A stretch of DNA of 64,000 nucleotides from Cellvibrio sp. OA-2007 (GCF_000953825.1 NZ_BBUL01000091.1:124001-188000); one strand, 5' to 3'; counted from the stretch's first letter, positions 35,268 through 44,696 are shown. A program made the numbers and translations. The notes: generated from the letters alone by a model not told the origin.

Positions 35268-37244
35268 ATGAGAAATTCACGAGCTATTTATTCGCAGCTG
35301 TTGCTGCTGATTTGCCTTTCTTTACTCTCTATTTCCAATGCCTTTGCCGATGTCAACTTGCCGCGCCTGTTGAATGACGGTGCAATTCTCCAGCGCGATA
35401 AACCTTTAACGATTTGGGGTTGGGCGGCTGAAGGGGAGAAGGTGACGGTGAGTTTTGCGGGTAAGGAGAAATCGACCCAGGCCGTTGATGGAAAATGGCA
35501 AGTGACGTTTCCCGCGCGTAAAGCGGGTGGGCCTTACGAGTTGGTGGTGACGGGCGAGAAGAATCAATTGAAACGCAACAACATTTTGCTGGGTGATTTA
35601 TGGGTCGCCTCTGGTCAGTCGAATATGGAATTGCCATTGCGCCGGGTGAGACACCAATACCCGGGTTTGATTGAAACTACGCAGCAGCCCAATATCCGTG
35701 AATTTAATGTGCCGGTTGCCTACGAATTTAAAGGCCCCTTGAGTGATTACACACAAGGCGCCTGGAAAACCGCGACGCCGGAAAATTTGGAAGGTTTTTC
35801 TGCAGTAGGATTTTTCTTTGCGCAAAAACTATTGGCAGAAAATAAAGTGCCGGTGGGCATTATCACAATTCCTGTCGGCGGTTCACCGGCTGAGGCTTGG
35901 GTGAGTGAATCGGTACTGCAACAATATCCCGAGTATTTTAAAAAGCTGCAGCCATTTAAAGACGATGCCCATGTGCAGGCGACTATCGCCAAAGATAAAG
36001 CCAATAGCGACAAATGGTATGGCGATTTGGGTGCAGCCGATCTTGGTTTGAAAAATAATTGGTCGCAAGAAAATCTCGATACCAGCGAATGGAAAACCTT
36101 GCAAGTGCCGGGCTTTTTAAAAGAGCAGGGCATTGATTTCACCAACGGCGCATTCTGGGTGCGTAAAACGATTGAATTGACGCAAGCGCAAGTGGCCAAA
36201 AAAGCGGTGTTGTGGTTGGGTTGTATTGTGGATGGCGACCAGGTTTTTGTGAACGGACAAGCCGTTGGGCAAACGGGTTATCAATATCCACCGCGTATTT
36301 ATGCTGTGCCTGCGGGGCTGTTAAAAGCCGGTAAAAACAGCATCGCCATTCGTGTAACCAGTTATTCGGCCAATGCCGGTTTTGTAAAAGATAAACGCTA
36401 TGCGCTCATGTTGGGTGAAAGTAAATTTGGTGCGGCTTACTCGGGTGATGAAGAGGTTTCATTGCGCGGCGAGTGGCAATATAAAATCGCTGCTACAGCG
36501 GGATCTATGCAACCTGGTACGACCTTGCATTATCTTCCATCATCATTGTTTAACGCGAAACTGGCACCTGCGCTGCAGCTGAAAATAAAAGGTGTGATTT
36601 GGTATCAGGGTGAATCCAATGTGAGTCGTGCAGCGGAATATCAACAATTAATGACGGATTTAATTAACGATTGGCGCAAACAATTCCAACAAAAAGATCT
36701 TCCTTTTGTGTATGCACAATTGGCCAACTTTCTGCCTGCCGTTAGTCAACCAGGTGAGAGTGGCTGGGCAGAGTTGCGCGAAGCACAGCGCAAAACTCTC
36801 GCGGTAAAAAATACCGCGATGGCAGTGGCAATTGATGCCGGTGAGTGGAACGATATTCATCCATTGGATAAACAAACGGTCGGTGAGCGTTTGGCGCTGG
36901 GTGCGTTGAAAGTGGCTTATGGTAAAAAATCGTTGCTTGCCTCTGGGCCATCGCTGAAAAAAGTGAAGGCTGAGAGCGGTAAAGTGGAGTTGACCTTTGC
37001 GGATGTGGGTAAGGGCTTGGAAACTCGCGGAGGTGAGTTAAAGCACATCGCCATCGCAGGTGCGGATAAGAAGTTTGTGTGGGCCAAGGCGGAAGTGAAG
37101 GGCAGCAAGATAGTCGTGTGGGCTGATGCTGTCGCTGAGCCTAAGTGGGTTCGCTACGCATGGGCGGATAACCCTGCAGGGGCAAATCTGTATAATAGCG
37201 CCGGTCTGCCTGCATCGCCGTTTGAGGCCAGTGTTTTGGATTAG
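35268..37244 (+). CDS. Exported sialate O-acetylesterase-family carbohydrate esterase
   Basis: Secreted or periplasmic SGNH-type esterase, 658 residues. A signal peptide (about 1-27, ending NAFA) precedes an N-terminal beta domain (about 28-105), then the esterase core: VASGQSNMEL with nucleophile Ser117, the IPVGGSPAEAW segment, WYQGESN (about 445), and the Asp-His pair in EWNDIHP (near 529-531). A jelly-roll insert (about 255-390) splits the core, as in other members. The family removes O-acetyl groups from sialic acid, but in plant-polysaccharide degraders relatives deacetylate xylan; the substrate here is uncertain. Confidence 0.9.
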   Translation: MRNSRAIYSQLLLLICLSLLSISNAFADVNLPRLLNDGAILQRDKPLTIWGWAAEGEKVTVSFAGKEKSTQAVDGKWQVTFPARKAGGPYELVVTGEKNQLKRNNILLGDLWVASGQSNMELPLRRVRHQYPGLIETTQQPNIREFNVPVAYEFKGPLSDYTQGAWKTATPENLEGFSAVGFFFAQKLLAENKVPVGIITIPVGGSPAEAWVSESVLQQYPEYFKKLQPFKDDAHVQATIAKDKANSDKWYGDLGAADLGLKNNWSQENLDTSEWKTLQVPGFLKEQGIDFTNGAFWVRKTIELTQAQVAKKAVLWLGCIVDGDQVFVNGQAVGQTGYQYPPRIYAVPAGLLKAGKNSIAIRVTSYSANAGFVKDKRYALMLGESKFGAAYSGDEEVSLRGEWQYKIAATAGSMQPGTTLHYLPSSLFNAKLAPALQLKIKGVIWYQGESNVSRAAEYQQLMTDLINDWRKQFQQKDLPFVYAQLANFLPAVSQPGESGWAELREAQRKTLAVKNTAMAVAIDAGEWNDIHPLDKQTVGERLALGALKVAYGKKSLLASGPSLKKVKAESGKVELTFADVGKGLETRGGELKHIAIAGADKKFVWAKAEVKGSKIVVWADAVAEPKWVRYAWADNPAGANLYNSAGLPASPFEASVLD

Positions 37245-37264
37245 TTATTTGCTGAGCCCCCGCT

Positions 37265-37372
37265 GCATGGACTCCGGAGTCTTTTCCGAGACTCGCCGTG
37301 AATCCATCCGTGGAGGCTCATTGCCCGCATCCCTGCGGGCAACGGTCTCTGAAAAGACTCCGCAATCCATGC
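37265..37372. repeat. 108-bp imperfect palindromic intergenic element
   Basis: The left arm (37265-37292, beginning GCATGGACTCCGG) and right arm (37345-37372, ending CAATCCATGC) are inverted copies with about 24 of 28 positions matching. The centre holds a further perfect hairpin, TTGCCCGC with GCGGGCAA around ATCCCT (37321-37342). The nested layout suggests a REP or MITE-like repeat family. Only one copy occurs in this window. Confidence 0.8.
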
Positions 37373-37406
37373 TGCTACCTATGAGTTCTACATAGGAAAC
37401 AACAGT

Positions 37407-37447
37407 AAACGCCGATGCAGAAATCATTTTCTCATCGGCGTTTTTTA
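37407..37447 (+). terminator. Terminator directly before the YhiN-type gene
   Basis: AAACGCCGATG pairs with CATCGGCGTTT around a 15-nt loop and runs into TTTTTT. It ends within a few bases of the GTG start at 37450, leaving no room for an ordinary ribosome-binding site. Confidence 0.8.
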
Positions 37448-37449
37448 TT

Positions 37450-38718
37450 GTGAAACAATTCGATATTTTTGATCTTCCCCCTACAAGAACCGTTGCGATC
37501 ATTGGCGGCGGCCCTGCGGGTTTAATGGCGGCAGAGGTAATTGCCGCTGCGGGACATCAGGTTTCTGTTTACGATGCCATGCCATCGGTTGGGCGAAAAT
37601 TTTTATTGGCTGGAGTGGGCGGAATGAATATCACCCATGCAGAACCCGCTGAAGATTTTCGCGCGCGCTATTCTGCCAATTCACATTTCATTAATACCCT
37701 CAAACAATTTGATGCCGATGCATTGCGCAGCTGGGTGCATGGTTTGGGTGTTGAAACTTTTGTGGGCACTTCGGGGCGCGTATTTCCGGCGGATATGAAA
37801 GCGGCGCCGCTGCTGCGTGCTTGGTTGCATCGTCTACGTGAGTTAGGGGTGAAAATTTATCCGCGCCACCGCTGGTTGGGCTTTGAAAACAATAAAGAAT
37901 TAATTTTTTCGGCGCAGGAAAACGGCAATAACACGACCAAAAGAATCACGGCAGATGCGGTGCTGTTGGCCTTGGGGGGCGCCAGTTGGCAGCGTTTGGG
38001 TTCCGACGGTGCGTGGGTGCCGTTGTTGCGGGAGCGCGATGTGCAAGTGAGTACACTAGTGCCGAGCAATTGTGGTTTTGATGTGAGTTGGAGTGAACTG
38101 TTGCGCAGCCAACATGCGGGTGCGCCGCTGCACGGAGTGGGATTAAGTTGTAGTGACTTGCAGGGCATGCACCGCAGTATTTTGTCGGAAGCGATTATTA
38201 GTGTTTATGGTATCGAGGGAACAGGTATTTATGCTTTATCAAAATATTTGCGCGAACAGTTAACACAAAATGGTTCGGCATTATTGAATATCGATCTGCT
38301 GCCAGATTTGCCGCTGGAAAAAATTGTGCAGCGGTTAAATAAACCGCGCGAGAAAAATTCGCTCAGTAATTTTTTGCGCAAACAATTAAATCTCTCGCCT
38401 GCCAAGTTGGCATTGTTGCGTGAACTCACCAGCAAGCAAACCTTTGAAAAAACGGATCTGCTCGCGCTGGCGATTAAAAAACTGTCGCTCACTTTAACTG
38501 CCGCTCGCCCAATCGATGAAGCGATTAGTAGCGCCGGTGGGGTTGCGGCTAAAGAGTTGGATTCCGCCTTTATGCTTAAAAAAATGCCCGGTGTTTTTTG
38601 CGCTGGGGAAATGCTGGATTGGGATGCACCCACTGGCGGCTATTTGCTGACGGGTTGTTTTGCATCTGGCCGCGCGGCCGGTTTTGGTGTTGTTCGCTAT
38701 TTGCAGGCGCAGCCATGA
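37450..38718 (+). CDS. YhiN/HI0933-family flavoprotein
   Basis: Predicted FAD-dependent oxidoreductase of 422 residues; the physiological reaction is unknown. The dinucleotide-binding motif VAIIGGGPAGLMAAEV lies at about 15-30, followed by the GRKFLLAGVGGMNITHAE segment typical of HI0933/YhiN proteins, and the C-terminal GGVAAKEL and GEMLDWDAPTGGYLLTGCFASG segments that close the FAD site. GTG 37450 is the only practical start because an in-frame stop lies at 37393. The glycosyltransferase start overlaps its stop (ATGA). Confidence 0.93.
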   Translation: MKQFDIFDLPPTRTVAIIGGGPAGLMAAEVIAAAGHQVSVYDAMPSVGRKFLLAGVGGMNITHAEPAEDFRARYSANSHFINTLKQFDADALRSWVHGLGVETFVGTSGRVFPADMKAAPLLRAWLHRLRELGVKIYPRHRWLGFENNKELIFSAQENGNNTTKRITADAVLLALGGASWQRLGSDGAWVPLLRERDVQVSTLVPSNCGFDVSWSELLRSQHAGAPLHGVGLSCSDLQGMHRSILSEAIISVYGIEGTGIYALSKYLREQLTQNGSALLNIDLLPDLPLEKIVQRLNKPREKNSLSNFLRKQLNLSPAKLALLRELTSKQTFEKTDLLALAIKKLSLTLTAARPIDEAISSAGGVAAKELDSAFMLKKMPGVFCAGEMLDWDAPTGGYLLTGCFASGRAAGFGVVRYLQAQP

Positions 38719-39998
38719 AACAGGTATTAGTGATTGGATATGTCTGGCCTGAGCCAAATTCCTCAGCTGCCGGTAGCCGCATGCTGGAATTGATCCACGT
38801 ATTTTTGGCGCGCGGCTGCGCGGTGACCTTTGCCTCAGCGGCGGCTTTGTCTGAACATAGGTTTAATTTGGCAAGCATCGGTGTTGCGGAAAAATCCATT
38901 GCACTCAATTGCAGTAGTTTTGATGCATTTATTGCGGAGCTGCAACCGGATGCGGTGTTGTTTGATCGCTTTTTTACCGAGGAACAATTTGGTTGGCGAG
39001 TAGAGCAGGTGTGCCCGAGTGCATTGCGTATTCTGGATACGGAAGATTTGCACAGTCTGCGCCATGCGCGCCAGCAGTTATTAAAATCAGCGCAGAAAGC
39101 GTGCGCGAACGAAAGAGAAAAACAATCGGTTGCACCAATCACTGCAGATAGCGCGCTGCTTTATCAGCAGATGTGTGCCGGTGATATGGCGGTGCGCGAA
39201 ATAGCGGCTATTTTTCGCTGCGACTTGTCTTTAATGATTTCAGAGTATGAAATCGAATTGTTGCAGCGTTATTTTTCAGTGCCTGTACAATTATTGTTTT
39301 ACTGCCCCTTTTTATCACAACCAAAAATAGATTCTGCGTTATTGCCTGAGTTTTCGGTGCGGCAACATTTTATCGCCATCGGCAATTTTCGCCATGAACC
39401 CAATTGGGATTCGGTACTCTGGTTAAAACATCAATTGTGGCCGATGATCCGCGCACAGCTGCCACAGGCGGAGTTACATATTTACGGTGCCTATCCGCCG
39501 CCTAAAGCGACCCAGTTGCACAATGCCAAAGAAGGTTTTCATATCAAGGGTTGGGCGGTCGATGCGCAAACGGTGATGCAATCGGCGCGTGTTTGTCTCG
39601 CGCCGCTGCGTTTTGGTGCCGGCATTAAAGGCAAGTTAATGGATGCTATGCGCTGCGGCACTCCGAGCATTACCACCGCGATTGGCGCTGAATCCATGTG
39701 TGGTGAAATGCCTTGGGGTGGTGCGGTTGAAAATACGGCGGAAGAATTTGCTGCGGCCGCAGTTGCGCATTATCAGGATGAAATTCTATGGCAACAAAAA
39801 CAGCAGCAGGGTTTTAGTATTTTGCGCAATTATTTTTATCGCGCAGATTATAGTGTTGTTTTGCAAGCACGTTTAACTCAACTTGCCGAACAGCGCGAGC
39901 ATGAGCGCAATAATAATTTTATCGGCCAAATGCTGCGCCATCACTCACATAAAAGTACTCAATATATGGGGCAGTGGATTGAGGCGAAAAATAAATAA
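38715..39998 (+). CDS. Glycosyltransferase (GT1/GT4-like)
   Basis: A 427-residue predicted cytoplasmic glycosyltransferase of the GT-B fold. The N-terminal half opens with VLVIGYVWPEPNSSAAGSRM, a typical acceptor-domain Rossmann start. The donor half contains FIAIGNFRHEPNWDSV, the LHIYGAYPP strand and the CLAPLRFGAGIKGKLMDAM segment that binds the nucleotide-sugar in GT4-type enzymes. I chose ATG 38715, which overlaps the flavoprotein stop by four bases; the open frame extends upstream inside that gene. Donor and acceptor are unknown. Confidence 0.88.
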   Translation: MKQVLVIGYVWPEPNSSAAGSRMLELIHVFLARGCAVTFASAAALSEHRFNLASIGVAEKSIALNCSSFDAFIAELQPDAVLFDRFFTEEQFGWRVEQVCPSALRILDTEDLHSLRHARQQLLKSAQKACANEREKQSVAPITADSALLYQQMCAGDMAVREIAAIFRCDLSLMISEYEIELLQRYFSVPVQLLFYCPFLSQPKIDSALLPEFSVRQHFIAIGNFRHEPNWDSVLWLKHQLWPMIRAQLPQAELHIYGAYPPPKATQLHNAKEGFHIKGWAVDAQTVMQSARVCLAPLRFGAGIKGKLMDAMRCGTPSITTAIGAESMCGEMPWGGAVENTAEEFAAAAVAHYQDEILWQQKQQQGFSILRNYFYRADYSVVLQARLTQLAEQREHERNNNFIGQMLRHHSHKSTQYMGQWIEAKNK

Positions 39999-40091
39999 AT
40001 TTTGATGTGCTGGCAAAGGCAGCCTTATCTGCTTGAGTTGCAACCTGTCATGGGCTAGGCTAAGTTTTTCATTACTCTGCAAGGTAGCGCT

Positions 40092-42287
40092 GTGATTAAT
40101 TCTCTCGGTAAATACAGGTTTTTATTTCTATTTGCGTTAGTGCATTCCCCAGTGCAGGTGTTGGCCCATGCCGAACACGATAAGGAGCGTTATGTTGCTG
40201 TGGATGGAGTAGATGAGGGGCGTTGCGATCAGAAAACCGCTCCCTGTAATACCATCGCCTATGCCGCAAAACAGGCGGGTAAGGGCGACAAAATTTTAGT
40301 GGCGGAAGGCCGTTACGATATTGCTGATGTTGACTCTATTTTTTATCTTGCAGGTAGCGCGGTACCTGTCACTGCGGGTTATCAAAAAGGTAGCTACAAA
40401 CCGTCAGCACAAACGGGTAATACCATTTTGGTCGGTGTGCCGCCTGAGTTTAGTGCTGGCCTTGCGCAGAAAGGCTTTACCGTTATTGCTGATACTAAAG
40501 GGCTTAATCGCGAACAGCAGCAGTATCTCAATGCCAAACAAACACAAGTGGATGCGATGGCGCAAGCGCAAGTTGCGGTGCCTTGTGTTGCCGGCAAAGC
40601 GGGCGAGTTTAGTTGCAATAAATTAGATCTGCTCGCGCATGTGCCACTCGCTACACTGGGTAATAGTAATTCGCGCGGCAATGATATTTGGGGTCACTTT
40701 GACTTGAACGACCAACGCGAATACGCGCTGGTGGGATTGACTAATGGCGTGAGTGTGGTGGAGGTGACTGATCCACTGAATCCCCGCATCGTCAATTTTA
40801 TTGCCAGCCAAAATACGATTTGGCGCGATCTAAAAACCTATCAATATTTTGATCAAACCCGGCGCCGCTGGATGAGTTATGCCTATGTCACGGCGGATGC
40901 GGCCTCAGTCGGCACAATGATTCTGGATTTGACGCAGTTGCCTGAAAAAGTAGTGCAGCTATCGAGTGAAAAAACCGACACCAGTGCGCACAATATCTAT
41001 ATCAGCAATGTGGATTATTCGACTGGCGTTGCACTTACTGGTCGTACACCCTACCTGCATGTGGCGGGCAGCGATAAACAGGGCGGTGCATTTAATACTT
41101 ACTCGCTGGCTAATCCCATTAGTCCGGTTTCGGTTTATAAAAACGCAGCCAATTCGCGCAATTTTTATAGCCATGATGTGTCATCGCTGTGGATTGGCGA
41201 TGCGCGCCGCGAGCAGTGCGTCGATAAAAATAATGATTGCGATTTGTTGCTGGATTACAACGAAGATGAAATTTTGTTGTGGGATAAAACCGATAACGCC
41301 AAGCCGTTTAATTTGGCGCGCAGCACTTATCAATATGTTTCCTATGTGCACTCCGGTTGGTGGACGGAGGATCGGCAATTTATCACCGTGCACGATGAAT
41401 TGGATGAACAGCGTTATAGCTTAAATACACGCGTGCGTTTTTTCGCAATTAATAATTTGCGCGCGCCGGAGTTGGCTGGTGAATATATCGGCCCAACCGC
41501 TGCAATTGATCACAATGGTTATACTCGCGGCAATCGCTATTACATCTCTAATTATGAGCGCGGCTTGGTGGTGCTGGATATTTCTGACCCGCGCAAGCCG
41601 GTAGAGGCCGGTTTTTTTGACACTTATCCGCTGGCTAATTCTGCCTCGTTTAATGGCGCTTGGGGCACTTATCCGTTTTTGCCGAGCGGCAATATTGTGG
41701 TGAGCGATATCAATAGCGGCTTGTACGTGATTCGCGATAATACTGCAGGTGCGCAGGGCAGCGTGAAATTTTCCGGCGCACAGCGCACCGTGAAAGAAGG
41801 TGATGTAGTGCGTTTGTCGCTAATGCGCATCGGAGGAAATGTAGGTGCGGTAGAGGTGTTTTTTGAAACGCAAACCGGCAATGCTGACGCTGCAGATTTT
41901 ACAATGAGCGCGGGCAGCGTGAGCTGGGGCGATGGCGATAGCAGCGAAAAAATAATTGAAATCCCGATTGTGGCCGACGGTGCAGACAATGAATTTACTG
42001 AGACTTTTTTTGTGCGACTGTTTAATCCGCGCAATGGGTTGATGTTGGCATCGCCCAATTTGGTTGTCATTAATATCGCTGATAAGCCCGATGAACCGGT
42101 GGTGCTGAGTTCATCATCCAGTAGCTCTTCGGCAACTGCGTCATCAATCGCATCTTCATTGAATTCGACCAGTTCTGTTATTGCATCCAGCGGGCAAAAA
42201 TCGACTGGTGGTGGATCTATACCAGCGCTATTCATTGTTGCCCTCGGAATCTTGTTTGTAGTTAAACGAATTACCCGCGGTGAATAA
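40092..42287 (+). CDS. Choice-of-anchor B family protein with Calx-beta domain and GlyGly-CTERM
   Basis: A 731-residue exported protein. The signal peptide (about 1-25) is followed by a region around 30-130 with beta-helix-like GDKILVAEGRYD segments, then LVIVD-type repeats (about 190-555; for example GVSVVEVTDPLNPRIV and GLVVLDISDPRKPVEAG) that mark choice-of-anchor B proteins. A Calx-beta domain (about 560-660) precedes a serine-rich linker (about 673-705). The end, GGGSIPALF, a hydrophobic helix and a short basic tail, fits a GlyGly-CTERM signal processed by rhombosortase. GTG start. Function is unknown; surface anchoring is predicted. Confidence 0.85.
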   Translation: MINSLGKYRFLFLFALVHSPVQVLAHAEHDKERYVAVDGVDEGRCDQKTAPCNTIAYAAKQAGKGDKILVAEGRYDIADVDSIFYLAGSAVPVTAGYQKGSYKPSAQTGNTILVGVPPEFSAGLAQKGFTVIADTKGLNREQQQYLNAKQTQVDAMAQAQVAVPCVAGKAGEFSCNKLDLLAHVPLATLGNSNSRGNDIWGHFDLNDQREYALVGLTNGVSVVEVTDPLNPRIVNFIASQNTIWRDLKTYQYFDQTRRRWMSYAYVTADAASVGTMILDLTQLPEKVVQLSSEKTDTSAHNIYISNVDYSTGVALTGRTPYLHVAGSDKQGGAFNTYSLANPISPVSVYKNAANSRNFYSHDVSSLWIGDARREQCVDKNNDCDLLLDYNEDEILLWDKTDNAKPFNLARSTYQYVSYVHSGWWTEDRQFITVHDELDEQRYSLNTRVRFFAINNLRAPELAGEYIGPTAAIDHNGYTRGNRYYISNYERGLVVLDISDPRKPVEAGFFDTYPLANSASFNGAWGTYPFLPSGNIVVSDINSGLYVIRDNTAGAQGSVKFSGAQRTVKEGDVVRLSLMRIGGNVGAVEVFFETQTGNADAADFTMSAGSVSWGDGDSSEKIIEIPIVADGADNEFTETFFVRLFNPRNGLMLASPNLVVINIADKPDEPVVLSSSSSSSSATASSIASSLNSTSSVIASSGQKSTGGGSIPALFIVALGILFVVKRITRGE

Positions 42288-42289
42288 AA

Positions 42290-42751
42290 ATGGCAGTAGA
42301 AATTGAGCGTAAATTTTTGGTGGTGGGTGATGCATGGCGCACTGCCCCTGCGGTGTTTTATTCGCAGGGGTATTTGAATCGCGACAAGTTGCGCACGGTG
42401 CGGGTACGCATAGCGGGTGAAGAAGCTTTCCTGACGATTAAGGGGGAGTCTGTCGGTGCGCGCCGCGCCGAGTTTGAATATCCCATTCCCCTGTGGGATG
42501 CACGCGAATTATTGAAGCTGTGTGAGCAGCCGCTGATTGAGAAAAACCGGCGCAAGATCCTTCACGAAGGTTTTATTTGGGAGGTCGATGAGTTTTTGGG
42601 GGAGAATCTGGGCTTGGTAGTGGCGGAGATTGAGTTGCCTGCTGAGGATTCTGAATTTCCACGACCTGCATGGATCGGCGAGGAGGTAACTGACGATTCG
42701 CGCTATTTTAATTCCAGCCTCTCGCTTGCGCCTTTTAGTCAGTGGAAATAG
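42290..42751 (+). CDS. CYTH-domain phosphohydrolase
   Basis: A 153-residue CYTH protein, the fold shared by class IV adenylate cyclases and inorganic triphosphatases. The EIERKFL signature lies at residues 4-10; VRVRIAGEEAFLTIKG supplies the Arg and Lys residues of the tunnel, and VAEIELP supplies acidic metal ligands. Small single-domain CYTH proteins of this kind in bacteria are most often tripolyphosphatases; that assignment is inference. It starts two bases after the previous stop, so it may be cotranscribed with the choice-of-anchor gene. Confidence 0.92.
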   Translation: MAVEIERKFLVVGDAWRTAPAVFYSQGYLNRDKLRTVRVRIAGEEAFLTIKGESVGARRAEFEYPIPLWDARELLKLCEQPLIEKNRRKILHEGFIWEVDEFLGENLGLVVAEIELPAEDSEFPRPAWIGEEVTDDSRYFNSSLSLAPFSQWK

Positions 42752-42871
42752 TTAGTGGCTATTAGATTTATGTGGTTAATTTTCTTTGGTAATGATTATC
42801 GCTTGCGTAGTATGGACTCATCGGCTGAAGACGAGTGAATCAGCCCTCCATTAGCAAGCGAGGATCTCATT

Positions 42872-43081
42872 ATGGCAAAGACCGCAACATTTGCAGCAGT
42901 TCACTTTAGCGTTGCCTTTTCCGTCGGCTACGCCTTGACGGGTAGTGTGGTTATTGGTGGCACTATGGCTCTGGTGGAGCCGGCCATTAATACGGTGGCA
43001 TTCTATTTCCATGAGATGGGCTGGCAGAAATTTGCCGAGAACAAGGCAGTATTACAGGAGGCTTTTGCCAATAGCGTCTAG
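42872..43081 (+). CDS. DUF2061 small membrane protein
   Basis: A 69-residue inner-membrane protein. The pattern AAVHFSVAFSVGYALTGS, followed by a second hydrophobic segment and EPAINTVAFYFHEMGW, is typical of DUF2061, a family of unknown function. Two short membrane segments are predicted (about 8-24 and 26-45). GAGGATCTCATT precedes the ATG. It is monocistronic, with a terminator immediately after. Confidence 0.9.
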   Translation: MAKTATFAAVHFSVAFSVGYALTGSVVIGGTMALVEPAINTVAFYFHEMGWQKFAENKAVLQEAFANSV

Positions 43082-43092
43082 TTGGCCTTGAT

Positions 43093-43133
43093 AAAAAACG
43101 GCCTACTCTCATGCAAGGGTAGGCCGTGTTTTA
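43093..43133. terminator. Bidirectional terminator between DUF2061 and tatC genes
   Basis: ACGGCCTAC (43098-43106) pairs with GTAGGCCGT (43119-43127), flanked by A-rich and T-rich runs; it lies between convergent genes. Confidence 0.85.
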
Positions 43134-43144
43134 TAGCAATAAGA

Positions 43145-43951
43145 TTATTTGTCGGTGGTTTTTTCTATCTCGTCGCCGCTAGCTTCGCGTTCGTCTTGAT
43201 CTTCTGTTTCTTCGCGCTCTTCACTGCGGCGCTTAATCATGCGGCCAAAAAATAAACCTGCTTCAAACAACATCCACATAGGAATAGCGAGCATGGCCTG
43301 CGAGAATATGTCCGGAGGGGTAAGCAGCATCCCCACGAAAAAACACGCAACAATAATGTAGCGGCGCTTTTCTGCCAGCCCTTCGGGAGTGACAACACCG
43401 GCGTGAATCAGTAACACAGTGGCAACCGGAATTTCAAAGGCAAAACCAAAGGCAAAAAACATATGCAGCACCAAGTCCAAGTACTTGGTGATGTCGGTCA
43501 TAGTGCTAACACCTTCCAGCTCAATGCCCATGGTGAAATTAAATAACATGGGCAGCACTAGAAAGTACGCGAACGCCATACCGGCAAAAAATAACAGTAC
43601 GCTGGAAATCAGCAGGGGCGCCGCCAGTTGCTGTTCATGTTTATACAATCCGGGCGCGATGAACGACCAAATCTGAAACAAAATAAACGGCACTGCCAAA
43701 AACATCGCCAGATAAAACGTGAGCTTGAGCGGTGTTAAAAACGGCGAGATCACATCGGTTGCGATCATGTGGGTGCCGGCGGGCAGCACCGCCTGCAGTG
43801 GCGCGGAGATGATGCCGTAGATGTCGGTCGCAAAGGGAAACAGGCAGACGAAAACGGCTAACAAAAAATACACAATATGCAGCAGACGGGTGCGCAACTC
43901 GATCAGATGCTGTACCAGCGGCTGCTCTTTATCCTGGGGTGACTGGTTCAT
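43145..43951 (-). CDS. tatC: Twin-arginine translocase subunit TatC
   Basis: Polytopic inner-membrane receptor for twin-arginine signal peptides. Six transmembrane helices are visible, with the N-terminal PLVQHLIELRTRLL segment carrying the conserved Glu and Arg of the signal-peptide site, and FILFQIWSFIAPGLYKHE in the periplasmic loop region. The C-terminus is extended and highly charged (about 240-268). Length 268 is normal. Third gene of a tatABC run after hisI-hisE, all on the minus strand. Confidence 0.98.
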   Translation of the reverse strand: MNQSPQDKEQPLVQHLIELRTRLLHIVYFLLAVFVCLFPFATDIYGIISAPLQAVLPAGTHMIATDVISPFLTPLKLTFYLAMFLAVPFILFQIWSFIAPGLYKHEQQLAAPLLISSVLLFFAGMAFAYFLVLPMLFNFTMGIELEGVSTMTDITKYLDLVLHMFFAFGFAFEIPVATVLLIHAGVVTPEGLAEKRRYIIVACFFVGMLLTPPDIFSQAMLAIPMWMLFEAGLFFGRMIKRRSEEREETEDQDEREASGDEIEKTTDK

Positions 43952-43957
43952 GAGGTG

Positions 43958-44407
43958 CTAGTGGCCTGTACCTGACTGGGGTTGAGCGGTTGAAGTTGCC
44001 GTCGGCTCGTCGCCTGCCGCGGTGGTAGCGGAGTTTGGCGGCGCTGTTGAATCAGCGGTGTGAGCGTGATCGGGTAGCTCTTCCGGTGGGCCATAGTCTT
44101 TAGCGCTAGGGGCTGGCGTTTGATCGATATTCGCTGCCGCCTCGGCTTCCGCTTCGCGCATGGTTTTTTCAATTCGCAGGCGAGCTTCTTCCAGGTTTTG
44201 CATCACTTCTTCGTTGTGCAGCTGGCGGCGAATATCATCTGCGCCGATTTGCCGCTCAATTTCTTGGCGGGTATCGCGCAGGCTGCGTTTCAATCGGCCA
44301 ATCCATAGGCCGACTGTGCGTACAGTACCGGGCAATTGCTCCGGACCTATAACCACCAGTGCAACAATTAGACAGACCAGTAATTCAGTAAAACCAATAT
44401 CGAACAC
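43958..44407 (-). CDS. tatB: Twin-arginine translocase subunit TatB
   Basis: TatB forms the substrate receptor with TatC. The hallmarks are an N-terminal helix [19 protein letters not shown] with conserved Glu8, then the [13 protein letters not shown] hinge and an amphipathic helix. The C-terminal half (about 85-149) is a low-complexity Ala/Thr/Pro tail. It lies six bases upstream of tatC and three bases downstream of tatA. Confidence 0.96.
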   Translation of the reverse strand: MFDIGFTELLVCLIVALVVIGPEQLPGTVRTVGLWIGRLKRSLRDTRQEIERQIGADDIRRQLHNEEVMQNLEEARLRIEKTMREAEAEAAANIDQTPAPSAKDYGPPEELPDHAHTADSTAPPNSATTAAGDEPTATSTAQPQSGTGH

Positions 44408-44410
44408 GGC

Positions 44411-44659
44411 TTAAACCTTAGTGTTTTTTTGGTCAACTTTATCGCCGGCAGGTGTGGCGCTAGTGCTTTTTTGATCGATAATTTTCTGCGCGTCCTCTTC
44501 TTCTTTTTTGGCTTCATCGCTGCTCATCGAGTTTTTGAAGCCCTTGATCATACTGCCCAAATCGCCACCCAAGGTACGTAAGCGCTTGGTGCCGAACAGC
44601 ATAACCACAATCGCCAGAACAATAAGGAGTTGCCAAATACTAATGCCGCTGAGACCCAT
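44411..44659 (-). CDS. tatA: Twin-arginine translocase subunit TatA
   Basis: Pore-forming subunit of the Tat system, 82 residues. The N-terminal helix (about 3-20) is followed by the [14 protein letters not shown] hinge, in which Phe-Gly is diagnostic, and by an amphipathic helix [11 protein letters not shown]. The C-terminus is charged and flexible. First of the tatABC genes and downstream of hisE. Confidence 0.97.
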   Translation of the reverse strand: MGLSGISIWQLLIVLAIVVMLFGTKRLRTLGGDLGSMIKGFKNSMSSDEAKKEEEDAQKIIDQKSTSATPAGDKVDQKNTKV

Positions 44660-44696
44660 AATGATTTCCTCGCAAAAAGATAAGTAAGTTTGATTA

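Noticed and set aside
42790-42815. AATGATTATC resembling half of a Fur box before the DUF2061 gene
   Set aside because: Only about half of the consensus is present and the gene has no iron-related context.
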